Assembly (NCBI GenBank): GCA_031268395.1
Contig: JAIRXI010000257.1
Span: 1-13,976 of the forward strand
DNA: 13,976 nt
Direction of reading: 5' to 3'
Source: Tannerella sp.
GTDB lineage: Bacteria; Bacteroidota; Bacteroidia; Bacteroidales; Tannerellaceae
Shown here: positions 7,141-13,923 of the stretch, piece after piece
Layout: each line of letters begins with the position of its first letter
How positions within the stretch are numbered: position 1 is the first letter of the stretch
The notes under the pieces: model-generated
The model's database searches: none
Told to the model about the DNA's origin: nothing
Seen by the model: only the letters and a program-made list of their open reading frames with translations
Position numbers and translations under genes: made by a program

Positions 7141-9924
7141 TCAGTGTGCTTCCAGCCAGTTTTTGCCGACGCCGCAGTCGACGGTCAGCGGCACTTGCAG
7201 TTCGACGGCGCCTTCCATTTCGCCGATAACGATTTGTCTGACGGACTCCAACTCGTCTTTCCGGACATTGAAATCCAATTCGTCGTGTACCTGCAATATC
7301 ATTTTGCTCTGCAGGCCTTCGGCCTCGAAACGGTCGAAGATGCGTACCATGGCCACCTTGATGATGTCGGCGGCGCTTCCCTGTATCGGAGCGTTGATGG
7401 CATTGCGCTCGGCATAACCGCGAACCACGGCATTGCCGGACTGAATGTCGGGGAGGAAACGTTTTCGCTTGAAAATAGTTTCGACATAGCCCTTTTCCCG
7501 TGCCAGCGCAATACTCATGTCCATATATTCCTTCACGCCCGCATAGGTAGTGAAATAACCGTCGATCAGATCCCGCGCTTCGGACCTGGGAATGTTCAGC
7601 CGCTCAGCCAGCCCGAACGCGGAAATACCGTATATAATCCCAAAATTGGCCGTTTTGGCTTTGCGGCGCATTTCGGGGCTGACCTCTCCGGGGGTGACGC
7701 GGTATATTTTAGCCGCCGTTGCCACGTGGATGTCGGTGCCGCTGCGGAAGGCTTCGATCATGTCGACGTCGTTGCTCAGGTGTGCCATGATACGCAGTTC
7801 GATCTGGGAATAATCCGCCGAGAAGAAGACGCCGTCCGCATGGTCGGGGATAAAGGCTTTCCGTATTTCGCGTCCGAGAGCGTCGCGGATGGGGATGTTC
7901 TGCAGGTTGGGACTTGTGGAACTCAGGCGTCCGGTCGAAGTCACCGTCTGGTTGAACGACGTGTGAATCTTGCCCGTCAGGGGGTTGATCAGTTCCGGCA
8001 GCGCGTCGACGTAGGTGCCGAGCAGTTTCTTCACGCCGCGATAGTCCAGCAGCCTGTCCGCGATCGGGTGCCTGTTGCGGAGTTTTTCCAGCACGTCTTC
8101 GCTGGTACTGTAGTTGCCGGTTTTGGTTTTCTTTACCTTTTCCCCGATCTGGAGGCGCTCGAAAAGGATTTCGCTCACTTGCCTGGCCGAATTGATATTG
8201 AACTTTTCGCCGGCCAGTTCGTAGATGGCCTGTTCCTGTTCTCCGGCCACCCGGGTCAGTTCTTCTGAAATCTGCCGCAACGCTTTCCGGTCGACCGTAA
8301 CGCCGGTCGCTTCCATGTCGGTCAGCACATGTACCAGCGGCATTTCAATGTCGAAAAACAGCGATTCCAATCCTTCGGAAGTCAGTTTTGGCCTGAAAAA
8401 ATCCCAGAGGCGCAAGGTTACGTCTGCATCTTCCGCCGCATATTCACAGATTTTTTCTGCCGGAACCGAACGCATCGAGAGTTGATTTTTCCCTCTGGGG
8501 CCGATCAGCGCCTCAATCGGTACCGGACGATAGTTCAGGTACGTTTCCGACAGGTAGTCCATACCGTGTCTCAATTCCGGGTTCAGGAGGTAATGGGCAA
8601 TCATGGTGTCGAACAGCCGGCCGGCCACGCGAATCCCGTATTTCCGCAGCGCCAGCATGTCAAATTTGATGTTCTGTCCGATTTTCAGGATTTCACGGTT
8701 CCGAAGCGCTTCTGCCAGGGGTGCCAGCGCCTGTATGGCCGCGTCCTCCGTTTCCGGCACGGGCACATACCATGCTTCCCGTTCCCTGACGGCAAAGGAG
8801 ATGCCCACCAGATGCGCCGTCATGGGGTCGAGGCTGTCCGTCTCCGTATCGAAGGCAAAAAACGGCTGGCCGGACAGCATCCGTCCCAGTTCGGCGCGTT
8901 TGGCTTCCGTATCCGCCAGGTGATAGGTGTGGGGGGTATTGCGGATGTCGGCAAAGGGGGACGAGGGGTCTTCCGGGGCGTCGCCGGACGCCGTTTCCGT
9001 TTCTCCGGCCGGGGTGTCGAAGAAGGACAGCTGGGTGGGTCGAAAAACTGTTTTTTTCGTTTCCTGCTCTTCCATTTTCTGGATGAAACTCCGAAATTCC
9101 AGTTCCCTGTACAGTTCCGTCAGTTTCGCCCGGTCCGGCTCCCTGCGGAGGCAGCGGGTGGCGTCGAAGCGGACGGGGACGTCTGTGACGATGGTGGCCA
9201 GGAATTTGGAGAACCGGATTTGTTCGGCGTTTTCTTCTATTCTGGTTTTCAGGCTTCCCTTCAGATGTCCGGTACTGTTCAGGAGGTTTTCCACGGAGCC
9301 AAATTCATCGAGCAGTTTCCGCGCCGTTTTCTCGCCGACGCCCGGACAGCCGGGAATGTTGTCCGACGTGTCCCCCATCAGTCCCAGCAGGTCGGTCATC
9401 TGTTCCACCGATTTCAGTCCGTACTTCGACAGGATTTCCGCCACGCCCAGCGTTTCATAGTCGCCGCCGAAGGTCGGGCGGTACTGGAAGACATGTTCCG
9501 AAACCAGCTGCCCGTAGTCTTTGTCGGGCGTCATCATGTATACGTCGAACCCTTCGGCTTCGGCCTGCCGGGCTACCGTTCCGATGACATCGTCGGCTTC
9601 GTAGCGCATCACCTCCAGCACCGGTATCCCGTAGGCCTGTATGATTTCACGGATGCGGGGCGTCGAAAGCCGGATGTCTTCCGGTGTTTCTTCGCGCTGC
9701 GACTTGTAGGCCTCGAAGGCTTCGTGGCGGAAGGTAGGCCCCGGAGGATCAAATCCGGCCGCCACGTGTGTCGGGTTTTCGCGCCTCAGCACGTCTTCCA
9801 GCGAGTTGACAAACCCAAATACGGCCGACGTATTCATTCCCTTTGAATTGATTCTTGGGTTCCGGATAAAAGCATAGTAGGAGCGATATATCAATGCATA
9901 AGCATCTATCAAGAGTAATTTCAT
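7141..9924 (-). CDS. polA: DNA polymerase I
   Basis: This is a full-length PolA of 927 residues with all three domains. The start is set at the ATG at 9924 because MKLLLIDAYALIYRSYYAF is the standard PolA N-terminus; an open extension upstream is not conserved in type. The 5'-3' exonuclease domain includes YEADDVIGT near residue 110 and the GDTSDNIPGCPGVGEKTA helix-hairpin-helix region. The 3'-5' proofreading domain keeps its metal-binding residues: FDTETD near 360, GQNIKFDML, and YAAEDADVTL. The polymerase domain has motif A SADYSQIELR near 703, motif B KTANFGIIYG near 760 and motif C QVHDELD near 880. The enzyme fills gaps in repair and removes RNA primers. A weak -7-like TACATTTA (9960-9953) lies upstream on the minus strand. 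Confidence 0.98.
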   Translation of the reverse strand: MKLLLIDAYALIYRSYYAFIRNPRINSKGMNTSAVFGFVNSLEDVLRRENPTHVAAGFDPPGPTFRHEAFEAYKSQREETPEDIRLSTPRIREIIQAYGIPVLEVMRYEADDVIGTVARQAEAEGFDVYMMTPDKDYGQLVSEHVFQYRPTFGGDYETLGVAEILSKYGLKSVEQMTDLLGLMGDTSDNIPGCPGVGEKTARKLLDEFGSVENLLNSTGHLKGSLKTRIEENAEQIRFSKFLATIVTDVPVRFDATRCLRREPDRAKLTELYRELEFRSFIQKMEEQETKKTVFRPTQLSFFDTPAGETETASGDAPEDPSSPFADIRNTPHTYHLADTEAKRAELGRMLSGQPFFAFDTETDSLDPMTAHLVGISFAVREREAWYVPVPETEDAAIQALAPLAEALRNREILKIGQNIKFDMLALRKYGIRVAGRLFDTMIAHYLLNPELRHGMDYLSETYLNYRPVPIEALIGPRGKNQLSMRSVPAEKICEYAAEDADVTLRLWDFFRPKLTSEGLESLFFDIEMPLVHVLTDMEATGVTVDRKALRQISEELTRVAGEQEQAIYELAGEKFNINSARQVSEILFERLQIGEKVKKTKTGNYSTSEDVLEKLRNRHPIADRLLDYRGVKKLLGTYVDALPELINPLTGKIHTSFNQTVTSTGRLSSTSPNLQNIPIRDALGREIRKAFIPDHADGVFFSADYSQIELRIMAHLSNDVDMIEAFRSGTDIHVATAAKIYRVTPGEVSPEMRRKAKTANFGIIYGISAFGLAERLNIPRSEARDLIDGYFTTYAGVKEYMDMSIALAREKGYVETIFKRKRFLPDIQSGNAVVRGYAERNAINAPIQGSAADIIKVAMVRIFDRFEAEGLQSKMILQVHDELDFNVRKDELESVRQIVIGEMEGAVELQVPLTVDCGVGKNWLEAH

Positions 9925-9991
9925 ATCTGTTACTTTACGTGTAATTTTCGGGTAAATGTACGAAAAATCCGTATTACTCATCACTTTTTCT

Positions 9992-9999
9992 TATTTTTG
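9992..9999 (+). promoter_or_regulatory. Putative -7 box for polyprenyl diphosphate synthase gene
   Basis: TATTTTTG is an exact TAnnTTTG match 18 bp before the ATG at 10018, giving a very short leader of about 10-12 nt. No clear -33 box is seen. It lies in the 93-bp divergent gap with polA. Confidence 0.55.
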
Positions 10000-10017
10000 C
10001 ATCGCCTAAAAAAATGT

Positions 10018-10992
10018 ATGACTGACAGAATTCAAATAGAACGTCCCGTATCAGAGGCTTTTGAGTCTTTCCACGCGAAGTTTGCGCGGGCGCTTCAAAG
10101 CGAGATAGAAACAATCCGCTCTGCCGTGGAAACGGTCCGCCGTTCCAACGGCAAACACATCCGTCCGCTGCTGCTGCTGCTGACGGCCAAAGCCTGCGGC
10201 GAGGTGCATCCGGCTTCCGTCCATGCCGCTGTACTGCTCGAACTGCTGCATACGGCGTCTCTGATTCATGACGACGTGGTTGACGAGACAAAACAGCGCC
10301 GGGGAATGTCTACCCTGAACGCGATCCATGACAACCGGATTGCCGTCCTGGTAGGCGATTTCATTCTTTCCGACTCGCTGCTCCGCGCCGTGCAGCTGGG
10401 AGACTTGCGGATTGTCGGTATTATGGCACAGCTCTGCCTCGAAATGGCGGAAGGCGAAATCAAGCAGCTTGAAAATGCCGATCGCGTCGTCCTGACCGAA
10501 GGGGATTATTTCGCCGTGGTGGAAAAGAAGACGGCCGCCCTGCTGGCTTCGTGCACGGAAATCGGCGCCATCACGGCCGGCGCGTCGGCAGAACTGCGGG
10601 AAACATCCCGGACATTCGGCAAACTGTTCGGATACTGTTTCCAGATCCGGGACGACATTTTCGATTATTTCGAGGACGGCCAGACCGGAAAACCCAGCGG
10701 CAACGACCTCCGCGAAGGCAAAGTGACGCTGCCGCTCCTGCATGCCCTCGAAACGGCTTCGCCGGCTGAAAAGGCTCCCTACATGGATATGCTGCTGGCG
10801 AAAGACTTTACGCCGGACCATATTGCCGCCCTGCTCCGGTTTGCCCGGGAAAAGGGAGGTATCGAATATGCCGAAGCCCGCATGAACGACTACAGAGAGC
10901 AGGCGGCGGCTGTCATCCGCACCCTGCCTGCCTCCGAAGCGCGCAACAGCCTGCTCATGCTGGCCGACTACCTGGTTGAACGTACCCGATAA
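10018..10992 (+). CDS. All-trans polyprenyl diphosphate synthase
   Basis: The 324-residue protein is a trans-isoprenyl diphosphate synthase, condensing isopentenyl diphosphate units onto an allylic primer. Residues GKHIRP (45-50) form the IPP-binding region. The first aspartate-rich motif is DDVVD at 85-89 in LIHDDVVDE, followed by the typical RRG. The second is DDIFD at 212-216 in FQIRDDIFDY. The KPSGNDLREGKVTLPLLHAL segment is the conserved family block after it. The size and motif spacing fit the long-chain type (octaprenyl or similar, IspB-like), which supplies the side chain of quinones such as menaquinone; product length is inferred. The ATG at 10018 was chosen over a TTG at 9997 because the -7 box covers that TTG. 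The gene is divergent from polA. Confidence 0.93.
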   Translation: MTDRIQIERPVSEAFESFHAKFARALQSEIETIRSAVETVRRSNGKHIRPLLLLLTAKACGEVHPASVHAAVLLELLHTASLIHDDVVDETKQRRGMSTLNAIHDNRIAVLVGDFILSDSLLRAVQLGDLRIVGIMAQLCLEMAEGEIKQLENADRVVLTEGDYFAVVEKKTAALLASCTEIGAITAGASAELRETSRTFGKLFGYCFQIRDDIFDYFEDGQTGKPSGNDLREGKVTLPLLHALETASPAEKAPYMDMLLAKDFTPDHIAALLRFAREKGGIEYAEARMNDYREQAAAVIRTLPASEARNSLLMLADYLVERTR

Positions 10993-11030
10993 CGTGTGGA
11001 AAAGGGGAAGAAGCATCAGCGCCCAAACGG

Positions 11031-11042
11031 TCACAATTGTGA
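11031..11042. repeat. 12-bp perfect palindrome
   Basis: TCACAATTGTGA is perfectly self-complementary and lies 38 bp after the polyprenyl synthase stop, just before R1 copy C. It could be chance or a protein-binding dyad; nothing downstream is obviously controlled by it. Confidence 0.4.
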
Positions 11043-11050
11043 AATTTAAT

Positions 11051-11200
11051 GGGTCACCCGTAAAACCCTGTGTCTGAAAAAGCCGGTTACACGTGCTGCG
11101 TATGGCATGGCCTGTTCCTCCGGTATGCGGCAGGACTTCACCGGAACCCTCTGTCCTCTTCGGGCAAAGGAACCTCAACCTCATTTCCACCTGATTTTAA
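11051..11200 (+). repeat. Dispersed repeat R1, copy C, cut off by E2
   Basis: The copy starts with GGGTCACCCGTAAAACCCTG exactly as copy B. It keeps the first stem in variant form (GCCGGTTAC with GTATGGC) and a shortened second hairpin (CCGGTATG...CACCGG). It contains an extra AACCTC duplication near 11171-11181. It stops at CTGATTTTAAT, where E2 copy a begins; in copies A and B the sequence continues into AACAAAACAACCTCAG. The distal part is not found after any E2 end in this window. Confidence 0.83.
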
Positions 11201-11301
11201 TCCCAACATGTCCATTAGACGCTTCTCCTGTCGTGTTCGGAAGAGAAGACTGCCTGTCGGCCGCAAACGGAATATCCGCCCGTCAACCCGTCCCGGCCTT
11301 C
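11201..11301 (+). mobile_element. E2 element, copy a (single outer arm)
   Basis: It starts with the E2 terminus TCCCAACATGTCCATTAGAC and continues for about 95 bp with sequence closely matching, in inverted orientation, the right arm of the complete copy at 12419-12819 (rich in AAGACTGC, CCGCAAACGGAATATCCG and CCCGTCAACCCGTCCCGG). It ends abruptly after CCCGTCCCGG, so the core and second arm are missing. No protein is encoded. Confidence 0.8.
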
Positions 11302-11342
11302 TATAACGATGAACGATGAACAGGGGCATTGTGTATTTATAA

Positions 11343-11600
11343 TCCCAACATGTCCATTAGACGCTTCTCCCGTCGTGTCCGGAAGAGGGCCTGCCGGCAA
11401 AAAAACGGCCCGCAACGTATTGTGGCCCGTCCCGGCCAGGGACGGAATGTTGGTAGAAAACGGCACATTGCAGAATCACCCGTCCCGGCCAGGGACGGAA
11501 TGTGGTCGGGACGGCTTATTTCGCACAGGGTAAGACTGCGGACAGACACAGCCCTGGAATATGTTCGTCGTACCCCCTTTTTCGTCCACATTCGTTGGGT
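11343..11600 (+). mobile_element. E2 element, copy b (left arm plus core, right arm deleted)
   Basis: From the terminus TCCCAACATGTCC the copy runs through an L-type outer arm (GGGCCTGCCGGC, ACGGCCCGCAAC). Two hairpin modules follow, each CCGTCCC-GGCCA-GGGACGG followed by GGAATGT. The 80-bp core at 11506-11585 comes next, then CCACATTCG, and almost directly TTGGG at 11595, which looks like the remnant of the opposite terminus. Most of the right arm is therefore deleted. Relative to the outer arm the core is inverted compared with the complete copy. No transposase frame is present. Confidence 0.82.
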
Positions 11601-11709
11601 TTATTTCTTGCAATGTCCTCCCCTTTAACAGACAGTCATGCAACCCTCCTGAAACGATTTCCGCAAGGGATGACATGATGGAAGGTTTTATCAAAAAAAC
11701 GACGTATGT

Positions 11710-12021
11710 ATGAAGACTAAACTTGAATGGATCAGTCTGTTTGCCGTCTGTCTTTTCATTTCTTCCTGTCGGGGGAAGATGGAGACGGGGCGCTTTCTGG
11801 AGAACGGGAAAGCGATACATGGCAAAATGCTCAACTGGGACAGGAACTGTTTAATTGGCCGGCCGGCGGAAATCGCATGCATTGATTCCTTCCTGCTGTT
11901 TTACGACAGATACGAGGGCCGGACGATTACCGTATTTGACGCGAAAAACGACAGGCCGGTCTGCCGTTTTTTAAACGAAGGTCAGGGACCGGGCGAAGCC
12001 GTCTTTCAATGGAATCAATAG
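11710..12021 (+). pseudogene. N-terminal remnant of a BF3164-like lipoprotein
   Basis: The 103-residue frame starts with a lipoprotein signal peptide: charged MKTK, a hydrophobic stretch and the lipobox ISSC with the lipidated cysteine at residue 20. The rest (IGRPAEIACIDSFLLFYD, TITVFDAKN, RFLNEGQGPGEA) fits the start of the six-bladed beta-propeller lipoproteins of the BF3164 type found in Bacteroidota, whose GQGPGE motif marks the first blade. Members are normally about 350-400 residues. Here a stop occurs just after GQGPGEA. In the +1 shifted frame a similar-looking stretch (NSVSMYSDKKRL) continues to a stop near 12090, which suggests a frameshift followed by loss of the remainder. It sits inside the repeat island between E2 copies b and c. 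A short functional lipoprotein is possible but less likely. Confidence 0.65.
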
Positions 12022-12077
12022 CGTCTCCATGTATTCGGATAAAAAACGTCTTTGCCGCATACGGACAGCAGCGCATT

Positions 12078-12100
12078 TTAACAGTTGGGTTTAACAGTTG
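12078..12100 (+). repeat. Short tandem duplication
   Basis: TTTAACAGTTG occurs at 12078-12088 and again at 12090-12100, separated by one base, where the lipoprotein remnant ends. It may mark the junction at which the rest of that gene was lost. Confidence 0.6.
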
Positions 12101-12196
12101 AATAAACAGGGACATTATGCATAAATCAATGACAGGCAAACGTCTGACCGCGGGAGAGAATCTTCCGAAAGGCCTTTTCCCCCATGTGGATGTTAA

Positions 12197-12385
12197 ATCC
12201 GTTCGATTGAACGGAAAACCCGGACGATTGAACGGAACATCCGTCCGATTGAATGAAAGATCCGTTCGATTGAACGGAACATCCGTTCGATTGAATGGAA
12301 GACCCGGACGATTGAACGGAATATCCGTTCGATTGAATGAAAGATCCGTTCGATTGAATGGAAGACCCGGACGATTGTCCGGCCA
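12197..12385 (+). repeat. Nine tandem 21-bp units with internal dyads
   Basis: Nine units in strict 21-bp register are anchored on GATT at 12205, 12226, 12247, 12268, 12289, 12310, 12331, 12352 and 12373. The typical unit is ATCCGTTC-GATT-GAACGGAAC, whose flanks CCGTTC and GAACGG are complementary. Units 2, 6 and 9 start with ACCCGGAC instead. In unit 9 the right flank has also changed, giving the perfect dyad CCGGAC-GATT-GTCCGG. Because 21 is a multiple of three, long frames are open on both strands: the plus frame reads SVRLNGR/PGRLNGT heptads (start at 12117, 143 codons, running into E2 copy c). Neither frame has a convincing start context or a recognisable domain, so I list this as a repeat and not as a gene. 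Confidence 0.92.
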
Positions 12386-12418
12386 ATTGTTTTTTACAGT
12401 GATTAGACAACGAAATTA

Positions 12419-12819
12419 TCCCAAAATGTCCATTAGACACTTCCCCGTCGTGTCTGGAAGAGGGCCTGCCGGCAAAAAACGGCCCGCAACACACTGTGGC
12501 CCGTCCCGGCAGGGACGGAATGTTGGTAGAAAACGGCCCGCAGCATAATCACCCGTCCCGGCAGGGACGGAATGTGGACGAAAAAGGGGGTACGACGAAC
12601 ATATTCCGGGGCTGTATCTGTCCGCAGTCTTACCCTGTGCAAAATAAGCCGTCCCGACCACATTCCGTCCCTGGCCGGGACGGGTGATTATGCTGCGGGC
12701 CGTTTTCTACCAACATTCCGTCCCTCGCCGGGACGGGTTGACGGGCGGATATTCCGTTTGCGGCCAGCAGTCTTCTCTTCCGGACACGACAGGAGAAGCG
12801 TCTAATGGACATTTTGGGA
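12419..12819. mobile_element. E2 element, copy c (complete, 401 bp, MITE-like)
   Basis: The two ends are perfect inverted repeats for at least 20 bp (TCCCAAAATGTCCATTAGAC at 12419-12438, complement at the right end). Arms of about 160 bp (12419-12577 and 12658-12819) surround an 80-bp core at 12578-12657. The inner arms are near-identical and each carries two hairpin modules built from CCGTCCC/GGGACGG followed by GGAATGT. The outer arms differ: the left has GGGCCTGCCGGC, the right the complement of AAGACTGCTGGCCGC. ATTAT flanks both sides of the CCCAAAATG...CATTTTGGG unit, a likely 5-bp target duplication. There is no transposase, so it would have to be mobilised in trans. The transposon family cannot be named from the ends alone. 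Confidence 0.85.
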
Positions 12820-12845
12820 TTATTTACAATTCTAATTTTAAACGT

Positions 12846-13511
12846 ATGAGTTATTTACCTCAAAACATGGCAGCGTTGATCTCCTGGGGAGATTCGTTTT
12901 TTGTGTATCTGGGCGCCCATCAGACGGAGTGGGGCGTGTCCGCACCCTGGGTAACGGAGGTGAGTGGCAAGTTTGACCGGATGAAGGCGTCGCACGATGT
13001 GTGGAACAATCCCGCCACTCAAACCAAAGCGGCACATGCCGACATGGAAGAGAAGCGGGCCGCGTTTGAACAGGGCGTGGAGCCGCTGGTGCAAAATCTG
13101 AAGACGCTTCCGGGGCTGACGCCGTATGATTATGAGATGCTGCAGATCCCGGAACCGGGCAGGGGCAAACATCACCCGAAGTACGGGAAGCCGAAAGGCT
13201 GGCCGCTGCTGTGGCTGGCGGTGCAGGGACAGGGGTCGGTGGAGTTTCACTGCAACGACGTGGCCACGCCGAACTCGACGGCGCGCCCGCGCGGGGTGCA
13301 CGAGGCGGTGGTGCGGATGGGATTTACAGATAAGGAATCGCCGTCGATCGACGACCTGACTTACACCCCGCTCACCATGACACGCACGCCGCAGCGCCGC
13401 CTCTTCCCGCCCGAATATGCCGGACAGACGCTCCATGCCATCGCGGCATGGGTCAATCCGACCGGCGAACGCGGACCGTGGGGGCCAATGGTGAAAATCG
13501 TGGTGTCGTGA
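12846..13511 (+). CDS. Hypothetical protein, Bacteroidota GPW-type
   Basis: The 221-residue protein has no signal peptide or membrane segment. The ATG at 12846 was chosen because the frame upstream runs back through E2 copy c, which is repeat sequence and not protein-like. The N-terminal half (residues about 1-90) is helical in character, rich in A, E, K and W. The C-terminal half includes VHEAVVRMGF and ends with NPTGERGPWGPMVKIVVS. That ending resembles a common group of uncharacterised Bacteroidota proteins, which have a C-terminal beta-sandwich (fibronectin-III-like) domain ending in a GEKGPWS-type strand; this relation is from memory of the family pattern. The start codon lies only 26 bp from the E2 end, so the native promoter is absent or lies in E2. 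Function unknown. Confidence 0.82.
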   Translation: MSYLPQNMAALISWGDSFFVYLGAHQTEWGVSAPWVTEVSGKFDRMKASHDVWNNPATQTKAAHADMEEKRAAFEQGVEPLVQNLKTLPGLTPYDYEMLQIPEPGRGKHHPKYGKPKGWPLLWLAVQGQGSVEFHCNDVATPNSTARPRGVHEAVVRMGFTDKESPSIDDLTYTPLTMTRTPQRRLFPPEYAGQTLHAIAAWVNPTGERGPWGPMVKIVVS

Positions 13512-13538
13512 AAAGCGCCCGGCCTTTGGCCTGTAAAA

Positions 13539-13591
13539 GCTCCGGGGAATCTGCCGGGTGTCGACACGGCGCCGGGCCTGTTCTCCGGAGC
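13539..13591. repeat. Nested hairpin after the 221-aa gene
   Basis: GCTCCGG at 13539-13545 pairs with CCGGAGC at 13585-13591, and inside is the 10-bp palindrome GTGTCGACAC (13558-13567) flanked by CCGG-type sequence. It starts 27 bp after the stop codon at 13511. There is no T-run, so it is not a standard Rho-independent terminator, though it could slow or protect the transcript 3' end. From 13592 to about 13755 I see nothing else. Confidence 0.4.
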
Positions 13592-13788
13592 CTCCCGGTA
13601 GAATTGAAACGGCATCATGGACAGGGAAGGATTTTTACTCACTGTCATTCGGCGTCCGTCCGGTCTATGACTGCCACAGGTTTCAGCAAAACAGGCTTTA
13701 GTCGGGTAGCAGTGGAAATAAATAGGTGCATTTCAACATGTCGTTCTTCATACCTGTGCCCGTCATTGCAGGACAGCGCGCCGTGCAC

Positions 13789-13894
13789 CGTCATTGCGAA
13801 CGCGGGGAAGCAATCGCCGAAGCAGGAAACCCGAAGCAATCCGTGCGTGGTTTGGCGATTGCTTCCTGCTTCGTTCCTCGCAGTCGCAATGACG
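13789..13894. repeat. CGTCATTGCG palindromic intergenic repeat
   Basis: The left arm begins CGTCATTGCGA and continues to GGGAAGCAATCGCC near 13829. The right arm (13854-13894) is the complement, GGCGATTGCTTCC...CGCAATGACG, with about ten extra bases. A further CGTCATTGC at 13761 and the match GTGCCCGTCATTGC / GCAATGACGGGGCAC extend the inverted structure outward to 13756-13900. Palindromes with these ends (CGTCATTGCGAGGA...) are known as dispersed intergenic repeats in unrelated bacteria. A minus-strand frame of 99 codons across it is a by-product of the repeat. Confidence 0.8.
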
Positions 13895-13923
13895 GGGCAC
13901 GACAAGTTGAACGCCCAAATAAA

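Noticed and set aside
6961..9846. Long plus-strand frames over polA
   Set aside because: They are antisense shadows of a clearly conserved polymerase gene in GC-rich DNA.
11201..11640. Several overlapping short frames across E2 copies
   Set aside because: They change between copies, lie on both strands, and are low-complexity translations of inverted repeats.
12197..12385. Possible CRISPR array
   Set aside because: The units are contiguous 21-mers without unique spacers, and no cas gene is present.
12117..12548. 143-codon plus-strand frame with RLNG heptads, and the 122-codon minus frame over the same DNA
   Set aside because: Both are open because the 21-bp unit keeps frame; the plus frame runs on into E2 repeat DNA. 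No start context or domain supports either as a gene.
12490..12740. Regularly spaced CCGTCCC/GGGACGG hairpins in E2, resembling CRISPR repeats
   Set aside because: Only two per arm, and the intervening sequence is the same in both arms, so there are no spacers.
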